This document shows positions 7,395 through 14,797 of a stretch of DNA of 54,026 nt, piece by piece. Origin of the DNA: Trueperaceae bacterium (lineage in GTDB: Bacteria > Deinococcota > Deinococci > Deinococcales > Trueperaceae). Under the pieces are notes generated by a model. The model was not told the origin of the DNA, made no database searches, and worked only from the letters and a program-made list of their open reading frames with translations. The stretch's first letter is position 1; every line of letters starts with the position of its first letter. A program made the position numbers and the translations under genes. The DNA is taken from contig DASVCN010000006.1 in NCBI GenBank assembly GCA_036381595.1, positions 1 through 54,026 of the forward strand, written 5' to 3'.

Positions 7395-9680
7395 TCAGGC
7401 GAGGATCTCGCGGGGCCCAACCGGTAACGCCTCTAGCAGTTCCACGGCCAGGATCAGGGCCGCCGACTTGTCCAGGTACTGGTTGCCGTTGCCGCACTTG
7501 GGCGAGAGCACGCAGCGAGGGCAGCCGCTCTTACAGGGGCAGTCGCGCAGCAGGTCTCGGGCAGCGCCGAGCCACTCGCTGAAGCGGCCCGCGCCGCCGC
7601 GGCTGTAGCCTACGCCACCCGGGTAACCGTCGTAGATGAAGATCGTCGGGGCTCCGGTTGGCGGATAGACCGGGTAGGAGACGCCGCCCACGTCGGCCCG
7701 TTCGCAGAGCACGAAGGCGGGCAGCAAACCGATGAGGGTGTGTTCGAGGGCGTGCAGTGCACCCGGTCGGTCCGCAGGTGCGATCCTGCCCAGGAGGTCC
7801 GCGGCCTCGAACCAGAGGGCCTGCGTCGTGTACGAGAGGGGCGGTAGATCGAGCAGCCGTTCGTCGAGTACCGCTTCGGTTATATAGCGTTTCTTGACGT
7901 AACCGGTCACGGTGGTGGTCACCCGCACCCGCCCCGTCTCGACGAGGCTGCTGGCCGCGTCCGCCTCGAGGATATCGATGTCGGTTTCGGATCGAGCCTG
8001 AGTGTAGAACTCCTCTATGTGGGGCAGCAGCACCGCTCGCGACCGCTCGAGATCGAGTGAGGCTACCAGGTAGGTTTCGCCCCGATGAAGGTAGACGGCG
8101 CCGGGGTGAAGGTCGCGCAAGGCCGAGGAGAGGTCGCTCTCCCCCAAGGTCTTGCCGAAGCCGTCCACGAGGCGGACCCGCTTGCCGCTTCCGCCTCTTA
8201 TCTGCACGCGGCGGTGTGGGTAGCGGCCACCGTGGCACCACCTGAGCCCGCAGCGGTAGAGGTGCGGCCGGGTGGCGGGATCGAACCAGGGAGCGAGGAA
8301 CTCCTCGCCAGCGGCGAACGGCAGTTCGGCGGCGGCGCAGTCGACATGAGGCGGGTGGATCTCGCTGTTGAACGGGTCAGCGACTGCGTCCTCGGGAGCG
8401 CCCTCGGTAAGCAGGTCAGGATGATGCAGATAGTACTCGTCGAGAGGATCGTTGCCCGGGATGAGCAGCGTGAGGGCGCGTCCGCCTCCCCGGCCGGCGC
8501 GTCCGGAGCGTTGCCACAGCGCCATGTGAGACCCGGGGTACCCCACCAGCACGACCGCGTCCACCCCACCGATGTCGATGCCCAACTCCAACGCGCTGGT
8601 GGCCGCCAGCACGCGGATGTCCCCGTTGCGGAACCCCTCTTCGATGAGTCGACGATCCTCGCTCGTGTATCCGGCCCGGTACGTCTGCAGTTGTGGCGCC
8701 GAAACCGGATCGAGCTGGGCGGCCGCGTAGCGCCGCAACAGTTCGGCCGACTTCCGCGAGTTGCAGAAGAAGATGCTCTTGAGGCCGGCCCGCACGAACC
8801 GGGCGGCCAGCCAGGCCGCCTCGGTGTTGCTGCTGCGGCGGCGGCCATCGCTCCCTTCCAGCAACGGTGGTTGCCAGAAGATGAACTCTCGCGCGGGGGC
8901 GGGGCTGTCGTCCTCGGCAACCTCGACGAACGGAGCCCCGGCAAGCCGCCCTGCATGCTCGGCCGGATTGCCAACCGTGGCGCTGGCCCCGATGAACTGC
9001 GGTTCCCCGCCGTAATGGCGGGCGACCCGTAGCAGCCTCCGTAGGACGTTGGCAACGTGGGCGCCCATCACCCCCCTGTAGTTGTGCAGCTCGTCGAGCA
9101 CCACGAAGCGCAGCGAGCCGAGGAACCGCGACCAGCGCTGATGGTGCGGCAGTATGCCGTAGTGCAACATGTCGGGATTGGTGAGGATGATCGCGCCCTC
9201 GGAACGAAGCCTCGTTCGCTCCTCTCCGGGGGTATCGCCGTCGTAGCTGCCTACGGGCGCCTTCACCGCCAGTTGCTCGGTCAACGCCCTCAGCTTGTGC
9301 AGCTGGTCGGCCGCCAGCGCCTTCGTGGGCGCAAGGTAGAGAACGGTCCCCCCCTCCCGGGCGGCAGCGACGGAAGGAAGCTGGTAGATCAGGCTCTTGC
9401 CTGACGCGGTGCCGGTGGCAGCAACCACGTTCCGCCCCTCTCGCAGCAGCTCGAAAGCGCGAGACTGGTGCCGATAAGGGGTGATGCCGAGTTGGGTGAG
9501 GTAGGCGCCCACGTCACCGCTGGTCTCGCCGAACACCGCATTCCTGGGCGGATAGAAGCGGAACGAGGAGATCTGCCCCTCGTAGCCTTCGAGCGAGCCG
9601 AGCCAGGCGTGGAAGCTCCTCTGATCACCGGGTATCGCGTCCACGATCCAGCCTACCGTTTCACCCCCGACATACCTCAT
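7395..9680 (-). CDS. mrfA: MrfA/Hrq1-type DEAD/DEAH helicase with C-terminal DUF1998 zinc site
   Basis: 761 residues. A superfamily 2 helicase core: PYRHQ (Q-motif-like, about 69-72), Walker A ATGTASGKS (88-96), DELH box (196-199), GASAT motif III, and motif VI QRSGRAGRGG. The C-terminus has the four-cysteine signature CPCKSGCPRCVLSPKCG (about 714-730) of the DUF1998 domain. This architecture matches Bacillus subtilis MrfA (YprA), which removes mitomycin adducts, and the Hrq1/RecQ4 relatives. The B. subtilis partner nuclease MrfB is not encoded nearby. Assignment as a DNA adduct or crosslink repair helicase is by family; exact substrate is inferred. Confidence 0.88.
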   Translation of the reverse strand: MRYVGGETVGWIVDAIPGDQRSFHAWLGSLEGYEGQISSFRFYPPRNAVFGETSGDVGAYLTQLGITPYRHQSRAFELLREGRNVVAATGTASGKSLIYQLPSVAAAREGGTVLYLAPTKALAADQLHKLRALTEQLAVKAPVGSYDGDTPGEERTRLRSEGAIILTNPDMLHYGILPHHQRWSRFLGSLRFVVLDELHNYRGVMGAHVANVLRRLLRVARHYGGEPQFIGASATVGNPAEHAGRLAGAPFVEVAEDDSPAPAREFIFWQPPLLEGSDGRRRSSNTEAAWLAARFVRAGLKSIFFCNSRKSAELLRRYAAAQLDPVSAPQLQTYRAGYTSEDRRLIEEGFRNGDIRVLAATSALELGIDIGGVDAVVLVGYPGSHMALWQRSGRAGRGGGRALTLLIPGNDPLDEYYLHHPDLLTEGAPEDAVADPFNSEIHPPHVDCAAAELPFAAGEEFLAPWFDPATRPHLYRCGLRWCHGGRYPHRRVQIRGGSGKRVRLVDGFGKTLGESDLSSALRDLHPGAVYLHRGETYLVASLDLERSRAVLLPHIEEFYTQARSETDIDILEADAASSLVETGRVRVTTTVTGYVKKRYITEAVLDERLLDLPPLSYTTQALWFEAADLLGRIAPADRPGALHALEHTLIGLLPAFVLCERADVGGVSYPVYPPTGAPTIFIYDGYPGGVGYSRGGAGRFSEWLGAARDLLRDCPCKSGCPRCVLSPKCGNGNQYLDKSAALILAVELLEALPVGPREILA

Positions 9681-9788
9681 GCGGGGCCGACCGTTTCTAG
9701 TCTGGACGGGGATTAACCGTCGCCTCAGGTGCTAGACTCGGCGAGTCCCTGGGCCGGCGCCTCCGTGAGCCCTTGCGAAACACTGCTC

Positions 9789-11012
9789 ATGGTGATGTTC
9801 CTGATCCTCCTCTACATACTCGTTCTGGCCTATATAGGCCTCATGCTGCTCGTCGTAGCGGGAATGTTGCGGCGCGACCCACGACCGTACTCCCCGGACC
9901 GGCCTTCCGTGAGCGTGGTGATACCCGCTCACAACGAAGAGGAGACGCTCGGCGCGACCCTCGCTTCGCTCTCCCGTCAGTCCTATCCCGGCGACGTGGA
10001 GTTCGTGGTCGTCGACGACCGCTCGACCGATTCGACGGCGGCCGTCATCGAGCGGGCAGCGTCGGCCGACAGCCGCTTCAGGATGGTCCGGGTGACCGAA
10101 CCCAGCCACCGGCTGGCACCGAAGGTCAACGCGGTAAACGAAGGGATCCGGGCCTCGAGCGGAGAACTGATCGTCACCAGCGACGCCGACTGCGAGTACC
10201 CCGCCGGTTGGCTCGAGGGGATGGTGAGCCACTTCGAGGACGACGTCGTGATGGTCGTCGGCTACGTCGAGTGCACACGGGCGATGGACCGGAAGAGCCC
10301 GATCGGATACTTCGAGACGATCGACTGGTTCTCGCTCATGCTCACTTCGCGTAGCCTCACCCGTTTCGGCTGGAAGTTCGCATCGAGCGCCAACAACCAG
10401 GCCTACCGGCGGAGCGCCTTCGAAGCGAGCGGCGGCTTCGGCTCCGGTGGACGAGCACCCAGCGGCGACGAGGACCTGCTCACCCAGCGACTCGGACGGT
10501 TGCCGGGTGCTCGCGTCGTCTTCGCGAGCACGCCGGAGGTGCGGGTGTTGACCCGGCCGATGGGCGGGCTCCTGGCCCTGTTGCGGCAGCGGAAGCGGTG
10601 GGTCTCGCGCTACCACCACCCGATGCACTACCACCCTGGGTTCATCGCATCCATCGCAATCCTTGGCGCGCAGAGCGCCGCGCTGACGGTTGCGGTCCCG
10701 CTGGCCGTCCTCGTGCCCTGGAGCGCTCCCTGGATCGCGGGCCTTTGGGGGGTCAAGCTGGCGGTCGAACTGGTGGGCATGAGGATCGGCACGAGGCAGT
10801 TGCAGAGGCCCGACCTGTGGGGGCTGCCGGTCTTCGGCTGGGCTCTCTTGCACCCTTTCTTCATCGCCACGGTCTGCATCTGGTCGTTCCTTCGACCGGG
10901 CGAGTGGAAGGCAGGCGCCCCCGGATACAGGCGGCGGTTCTGGCGCCGCTGGCTGCGCGAGAACGGACGGCGGTTACGCGGACTGGTAGTGGGTGGGCGC
11001 CGGGCTTCCTGA
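9789..11012 (+). CDS. Membrane-associated family 2 glycosyltransferase
   Basis: About 407 residues. An N-terminal transmembrane segment (FLILLYILVLAYIGLMLLVV) is followed by a GT2 catalytic domain: SVVIPAHNEEET, VVVDDRSTDST, the metal-binding DADCEYP, the acceptor-site GDEDLLT and QRKRW of processive or lipid-type enzymes. Two or three C-terminal membrane segments follow. It transfers a sugar from a nucleotide sugar to a lipid or polymer acceptor. It lies just upstream of sqdB and sqdX, so a glycolipid role is plausible. The start is uncertain: a TAGACT box is at 9733-9738, but no good ribosome binding site precedes the ATG at 9789, and an in-frame GTG exists at 9729. Confidence 0.82.
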   Translation: MVMFLILLYILVLAYIGLMLLVVAGMLRRDPRPYSPDRPSVSVVIPAHNEEETLGATLASLSRQSYPGDVEFVVVDDRSTDSTAAVIERAASADSRFRMVRVTEPSHRLAPKVNAVNEGIRASSGELIVTSDADCEYPAGWLEGMVSHFEDDVVMVVGYVECTRAMDRKSPIGYFETIDWFSLMLTSRSLTRFGWKFASSANNQAYRRSAFEASGGFGSGGRAPSGDEDLLTQRLGRLPGARVVFASTPEVRVLTRPMGGLLALLRQRKRWVSRYHHPMHYHPGFIASIAILGAQSAALTVAVPLAVLVPWSAPWIAGLWGVKLAVELVGMRIGTRQLQRPDLWGLPVFGWALLHPFFIATVCIWSFLRPGEWKAGAPGYRRRFWRRWLRENGRRLRGLVVGGRRAS

Positions 11013-11029
11013 GGTCCCCGGGGGGCTGG

Positions 11030-11038
11030 TGATAAACT
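11030..11038 (+). promoter_or_regulatory. Extended -10 promoter of sqdB
   Basis: TGATAAACT (TG, one base, TAAACT). The leader that follows (about 42 bases) carries a 6-bp hairpin CGTGAG/CTCACG at 11051-11069 and GGAGG at 11075-11079. Confidence 0.5.
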
Positions 11039-11086
11039 GCTGTGCTACCGCGTGAGGGGGCTTCTCACGTATTTGGAGGATCTCAG

Positions 11087-12301
11087 ATGAAAGTATTCGT
11101 CCTTGGCGGTGACGGCTTCTGCGGCTGGCCCACCAGTCTCCACCTGAGCAAACTGGGATTCGATGTCACCATCATCGACAACCTTTCCCGCCGCAACATC
11201 GACAACGAGCTGGAGGTCGGCAGCCTCACCCCCATCCGCCCCATGGGCGAACGCATCAGGGTCTGGAAGGAGCTGACCGGCAGGACGATCGAGTTCGAAC
11301 GGCTCGACATCGCCGACAACTACCACCGGCTCCTCACCCTCCTGCTCGAGAAGCAGCCCGACGCCGTCGTCCACTTCGCCGAACAGCGCGCCGCCCCCTA
11401 CAGCATGAAGTCGGCCTGGCACAAGCGCTACACCGTCGACAACAACGTCAACGCCACCCACAACGTCCTCGCCGCCATCGTCGAGAGCGGCCTCGACATC
11501 CACCTCGCCCACCTGGGCACCATGGGCGTCTACGGCTACGGCACCGCCGGCATGAAGATCCCCGAAGGCTACCTCCCCGTCGAAGTAACCGGCGAAGACG
11601 GCCAGAAGATCCGCCAGGAGATCCTCTACCCCGCCAACCCCGGGTCCGTCTACCACATGACCAAAACCCTCGACCAACTCCTCTTCGCCTACTACGCCAA
11701 GAACGACGGGCTCCGCATCACCGACCTCCACCAGGGCATCGTCTGGGGAACCAACACCAGCGACACCAACCGCGACGAAAGACTCATCAACCGCTTCGAC
11801 TACGACGGCGACTACGGCACCGTCCTCAACCGCTTCCTCATGCAGGCAGCCGTCGACTACCCCCTCACCGTGCACGGCACCGGCGGCCAGACCCGCGCCT
11901 TCATCCACATCCAGGACACCGTCCGCTGCATCCAACTCGCCCTCGAGAACCCACCCGCCAAAGGCGAAAGGGTCCGCATCCTCAACCAGATGACCGAAAC
12001 CCACCGGGTACGCGACCTCGCCCAGATCGTCGCGAGGATCGCCGGCGCAGAGGTCGCCAACGTCCCCAACCCCCGCAAGGAAGACCCCGAGAACGAACTC
12101 CACGTTCGCAACGATCTCTTCCTCGACCTCGGCCTGGAGCCCACCACCCTCGAAGAAGGCCTCCTCGAAGAGGTCACCGAGATCGCCCGCAAGTACGCCC
12201 ACCGCGCCGACAAGAGCAAGATCCCCGCGCGCAGCACCTGGACCAGGAACCAGAAACCCGGCGTGCCGGAGGAAGCCGGAAAGAGGATCGGAACGAGCTA
12301 G
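11087..12301 (+). CDS. sqdB: UDP-sulfoquinovose synthase
   Basis: 404 residues, extended short-chain dehydrogenase fold. It makes UDP-sulfoquinovose from UDP-glucose and sulfite, the head-group donor for the sulfolipid SQDG. The NAD-binding glycine motif is GGDGFCGW (about 7-14). The catalytic Thr lies in HLGTMGVYG (about 145) and the YxxxK pair in YHMTK (about 189-193). WHKRYTVDNNVNATHN and DLHQGIVWGTNT are typical of SQD1/SqdB. The ATG has GGAGG upstream; an earlier in-frame start at 11042 is less likely. Third codon positions from about 11190 to 12200 are almost all C or A (GTC, CTC, GCC, GAA, CAA), unlike both neighbours. sqdX follows 36 bases later. Confidence 0.95.
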   Translation: MKVFVLGGDGFCGWPTSLHLSKLGFDVTIIDNLSRRNIDNELEVGSLTPIRPMGERIRVWKELTGRTIEFERLDIADNYHRLLTLLLEKQPDAVVHFAEQRAAPYSMKSAWHKRYTVDNNVNATHNVLAAIVESGLDIHLAHLGTMGVYGYGTAGMKIPEGYLPVEVTGEDGQKIRQEILYPANPGSVYHMTKTLDQLLFAYYAKNDGLRITDLHQGIVWGTNTSDTNRDERLINRFDYDGDYGTVLNRFLMQAAVDYPLTVHGTGGQTRAFIHIQDTVRCIQLALENPPAKGERVRILNQMTETHRVRDLAQIVARIAGAEVANVPNPRKEDPENELHVRNDLFLDLGLEPTTLEEGLLEEVTEIARKYAHRADKSKIPARSTWTRNQKPGVPEEAGKRIGTS

Positions 12302-12337
12302 TCGCCGGAGCGCGGCAAGCCACTACGTTCTCGCTCG

Positions 12338-13483
12338 ATGCGCATCGCGTTCTTCACCGAGACCTTCCTGCCGAAGATCGACGGCGTAGTGACCCGGGTG
12401 GTGCGGACCCTGGAGCAACTCCGGGACCTCGGTCACGAAGCGCTAGTGTTCGCACCCCACCACCCGCCTGCCGAGTACGCCGGGCACAAGGTAGTGAGGG
12501 TGCCGGGAGTGCCGTTCAAGCCCTGGTACCCGGAACTGGTGCTGGGGATGCCGCGGCCGCGGCTCGGGCGTGAACTCGACGCCTTCGCTCCCGACCTGGT
12601 CCACGTGGTGAACCCGGTGATCCTGGGCCTCTGGGGCACCGCGATCGCCAAGCAACGGAACCTCCCGTTGTTGGCCAGCTTCCATACCGACATCACCCAG
12701 TACTCGCAGCACCTGAAACTCTGGTTCCTGACGCCCTTCTCCCGTGGCTTCCTCCGCGACGTCCACAACCAGGCGCACCTGAACCTGTGCACCAGCATGC
12801 CAATGGTCGAAGCGGCGCGCGGACTTGGGATCCAGCGGGTTCGGCTCTGGCCGAAAGCGGTCGACACCGAGCGGTACCATCCGGACAACCGATCCCGAGC
12901 CATGCGAGAGCGGCTGAGCGGGGGTCACCCAGAAGCGCCCCTGATGATCTACGTAGGCAGGTTGTCGTTCGAGAAGCGCCTAGAGTGGCTGCTGGAGCCG
13001 ATCGAGCGACTCGATGGCGTGCGCCTCGCCTTCGTCGGGTCCGGTCCCGCCGAGGCGTTCCTCCGCAAACGTTTCGAAGGCACCCGGACCGTCTTCACCG
13101 GCTACATGAGCGGTGACGAGCTCGCGCAGGCGTACGCCAGCGCCGACGTCTTCGCTTTCCCCTCCGACACGGAGACCCTCGGGTTCGTTGCGATGGAGGC
13201 GATGGCCTCGGGCGTGCCCGCTGTGGGCGCAAGAGCGGGAGGCATCCCGGACGTGATCGAGGAAGGCGTCAACGGTCTGCTCTTCGAACCGGGCAACACC
13301 GATGAGCTGACCGAGAAGCTGGGGTTGCTGCTGCGGGACGATCAACTCCGGTTGCGTCTGGCGCGCGAGGCCCGGGCGTCGATGGAGGGGTGGAGCTGGC
13401 GCGCCGCCACCGAGAAGCTGGTCGAGTTCTACGAGTTGGCCCTCACCATCCACCGGCGCTACGATCCGCCGAGCGTCCACTGA
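12338..13483 (+). CDS. sqdX: SqdX-like sulfoquinovosyltransferase (GT4 family)
   Basis: 381 residues, GT-B fold glycosyltransferase. The N-terminal domain begins MRIAFFTETFLPKIDGVVTR, characteristic of the SqdX/SQD2 and PimB-like group, with LLASFHTDITQYSQHL in the acceptor region. The C-terminal nucleotide-sugar domain has YVGRLSFEKRLEWL, FTGYMSGDELAQAYASADVF and the E-x7-E motif ETLGFVAMEAMASG. SqdX transfers sulfoquinovose to diacylglycerol to give SQDG. GT4 enzymes vary in donor, so the assignment depends on the adjacent sqdB. A TACGTT box (12324-12329) lies 8 bases before the ATG, so it may also be transcribed without a leader. Confidence 0.85.
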   Translation: MRIAFFTETFLPKIDGVVTRVVRTLEQLRDLGHEALVFAPHHPPAEYAGHKVVRVPGVPFKPWYPELVLGMPRPRLGRELDAFAPDLVHVVNPVILGLWGTAIAKQRNLPLLASFHTDITQYSQHLKLWFLTPFSRGFLRDVHNQAHLNLCTSMPMVEAARGLGIQRVRLWPKAVDTERYHPDNRSRAMRERLSGGHPEAPLMIYVGRLSFEKRLEWLLEPIERLDGVRLAFVGSGPAEAFLRKRFEGTRTVFTGYMSGDELAQAYASADVFAFPSDTETLGFVAMEAMASGVPAVGARAGGIPDVIEEGVNGLLFEPGNTDELTEKLGLLLRDDQLRLRLAREARASMEGWSWRAATEKLVEFYELALTIHRRYDPPSVH

Positions 13484-13598
13484 ATCCGCGTTTCACCGGG
13501 GTACACGGACATCACGACGACTCCGCCTGGGGCTGCTCACGATGACGGCAAACCGAAGCTGAAGTGAAGCTCCCGAGATGCCGCCTCGAGGTTCCAGG

Positions 13599-13889
13599 TC
13601 AGCGAGGAAGTCCGGCCAGAACTGCCCTCGCTCTCGCGCGATCTCTAGAGTGCACCATCAGCGAGGTGTTCAGGTCGCTGCTGGGACCGCCGAAATTCGC
13701 GCCGCCACCGGAGGTACGCGTTCGGTAGCGGACGCCGTTCGCCCTGAGCAGAGAGCAGATCGGCCCCAGGCCCACCGAACTGTTGCAGGCCGCGTTGGCG
13801 ATCACTATCCAGTGCCTCGATTCGAACGCCCAGTAGAGGACGGCTGCTACCGCTGCGATTCCAAAGAGAAGACCTACCCACGGCTCCAC
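13599..13889 (-). CDS. Small membrane-anchored protein with DUF2007-like tail
   Basis: About 96 residues from the GTG at 13889, chosen because TGGAGGTGAG sits 6 bases upstream; an ATG at 13943 is in frame but lacks this. Residues 1-30 (EPWVGLLFGIAAVAAVLYWAFES) contain one transmembrane segment. The soluble tail (HWIVIANAACNSSVGLGPIC, then LLRANGVRYRTRT and HSRDRARARAVLAGL) recalls the swapped beta-alpha-beta fold of DUF2007 signal-transduction proteins. Function unknown. 13484-13598 and 13890-14185 show nothing else I can support. Confidence 0.6.
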   Translation of the reverse strand: MEPWVGLLFGIAAVAAVLYWAFESRHWIVIANAACNSSVGLGPICSLLRANGVRYRTRTSGGGANFGGPSSDLNTSLMVHSRDRARARAVLAGLPR

Positions 13890-14172
13890 GGCGGCCTCAC
13901 CTCCAGTCACCCTCGACGACCAGGTATAGGTAGGCGTCGCCAAGGTGGCGGAAGACTAGCGCTCCCGGTCCCGTCATGCAACTGCCGAAACTACAGGCTC
14001 GAACCGAACCGTGACGACCGAACCCGAGGGCCCGGTCTCCTACTGCCCGCAATAAGCTCCACGCTCAGGGCTTCCCGGCAGCGGCCGATCTGGAGGCGAT
14101 CTTAGTGTTCGAGAGCGTGCAGTGGGAGAGACCTCAGGGCTTGCTCGCGCCTACCAACGAGGAACGTTCTGA

Positions 14173-14178
14173 TACCCT
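14173..14178 (+). promoter_or_regulatory. Leaderless -10 box of the Nudix gene
   Basis: TACCCT, 7 bases before the GTG at 14186. It supports this start over the in-frame GTG at 14105. Confidence 0.5.
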
Positions 14179-14185
14179 GCGTGGC

Positions 14186-14635
14186 GTGCCCACGGCCTTC
14201 GATACCCGTGTAGCCGCCTACGGCGTCATCGTGCGCAGCGGGCAGATCCTGCTGGCGCACTGGAACGCCTATGGCACGACCAACTGGACATTACCGGGCG
14301 GAGGGCTCGAGTTCGGCGAGGACCCGGCCACCGCTGCCCGCCGGGAGATCCTCGAGGAAACCGGCTATCACGTGTGCCTGGAGCGTCTGCTGGGCGTCGA
14401 CAACGCTTTCTACCCGGCTGGGAAGCGCATGCGGAGCCGCGGCCATCACTCCTTCCGCGTGATCTACGAGGCACGGATAGACAGCGGCGAGCTTGCCAAC
14501 GAAGCGAACGGCACCACCGACGAGGCTCGCTGGTTCCCTTTGGACGAGGTGCCCGGGCTCGAACGGGTGAAGTTGGTCGACGTAGCGATCGATATGTGGC
14601 GCAGGCAAACCGTGCCGCACGAAGAGGCTGTCTGA
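14186..14635 (+). CDS. Nudix hydrolase
   Basis: 149 residues from the GTG at 14186. The Nudix box is complete: GGGLEFGEDPATAARREILEETG-type spacing, with REILEETGY carrying the metal-binding glutamates. The N-terminus FDTRVAAYGVIVRSGQILLA is the usual first beta strand pair. Such enzymes cleave nucleoside diphosphates linked to another moiety, often oxidised nucleotides, ADP-ribose or nucleotide sugars. The sequence does not tell which. Deinococcota commonly encode many Nudix proteins. Confidence 0.88.
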   Translation: MPTAFDTRVAAYGVIVRSGQILLAHWNAYGTTNWTLPGGGLEFGEDPATAARREILEETGYHVCLERLLGVDNAFYPAGKRMRSRGHHSFRVIYEARIDSGELANEANGTTDEARWFPLDEVPGLERVKLVDVAIDMWRRQTVPHEEAV

Positions 14636-14797
14636 ACGAGACGCCTGGTCCCTCCCTGAACGCGCCGCGTCCGCACTGACAGCCCGCCTACAGATGATGT
14701 TCCCTGCGATCGAGTAATCCGGAGGGCAGGTTATATGGTGCGCGACACGAGTTGCGGCAACGCCGCCGCCCGACCTATCCCCCTGGAAGGAAGCCAA

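Noticed and set aside
11045-12202. A 385-codon open frame antisense to sqdB
   Set aside because: Its product is almost only Val, Gly, Asp, Glu and Ala, which is what the complement of C/A-ended codons gives. It is a by-product of the wobble skew in sqdB.
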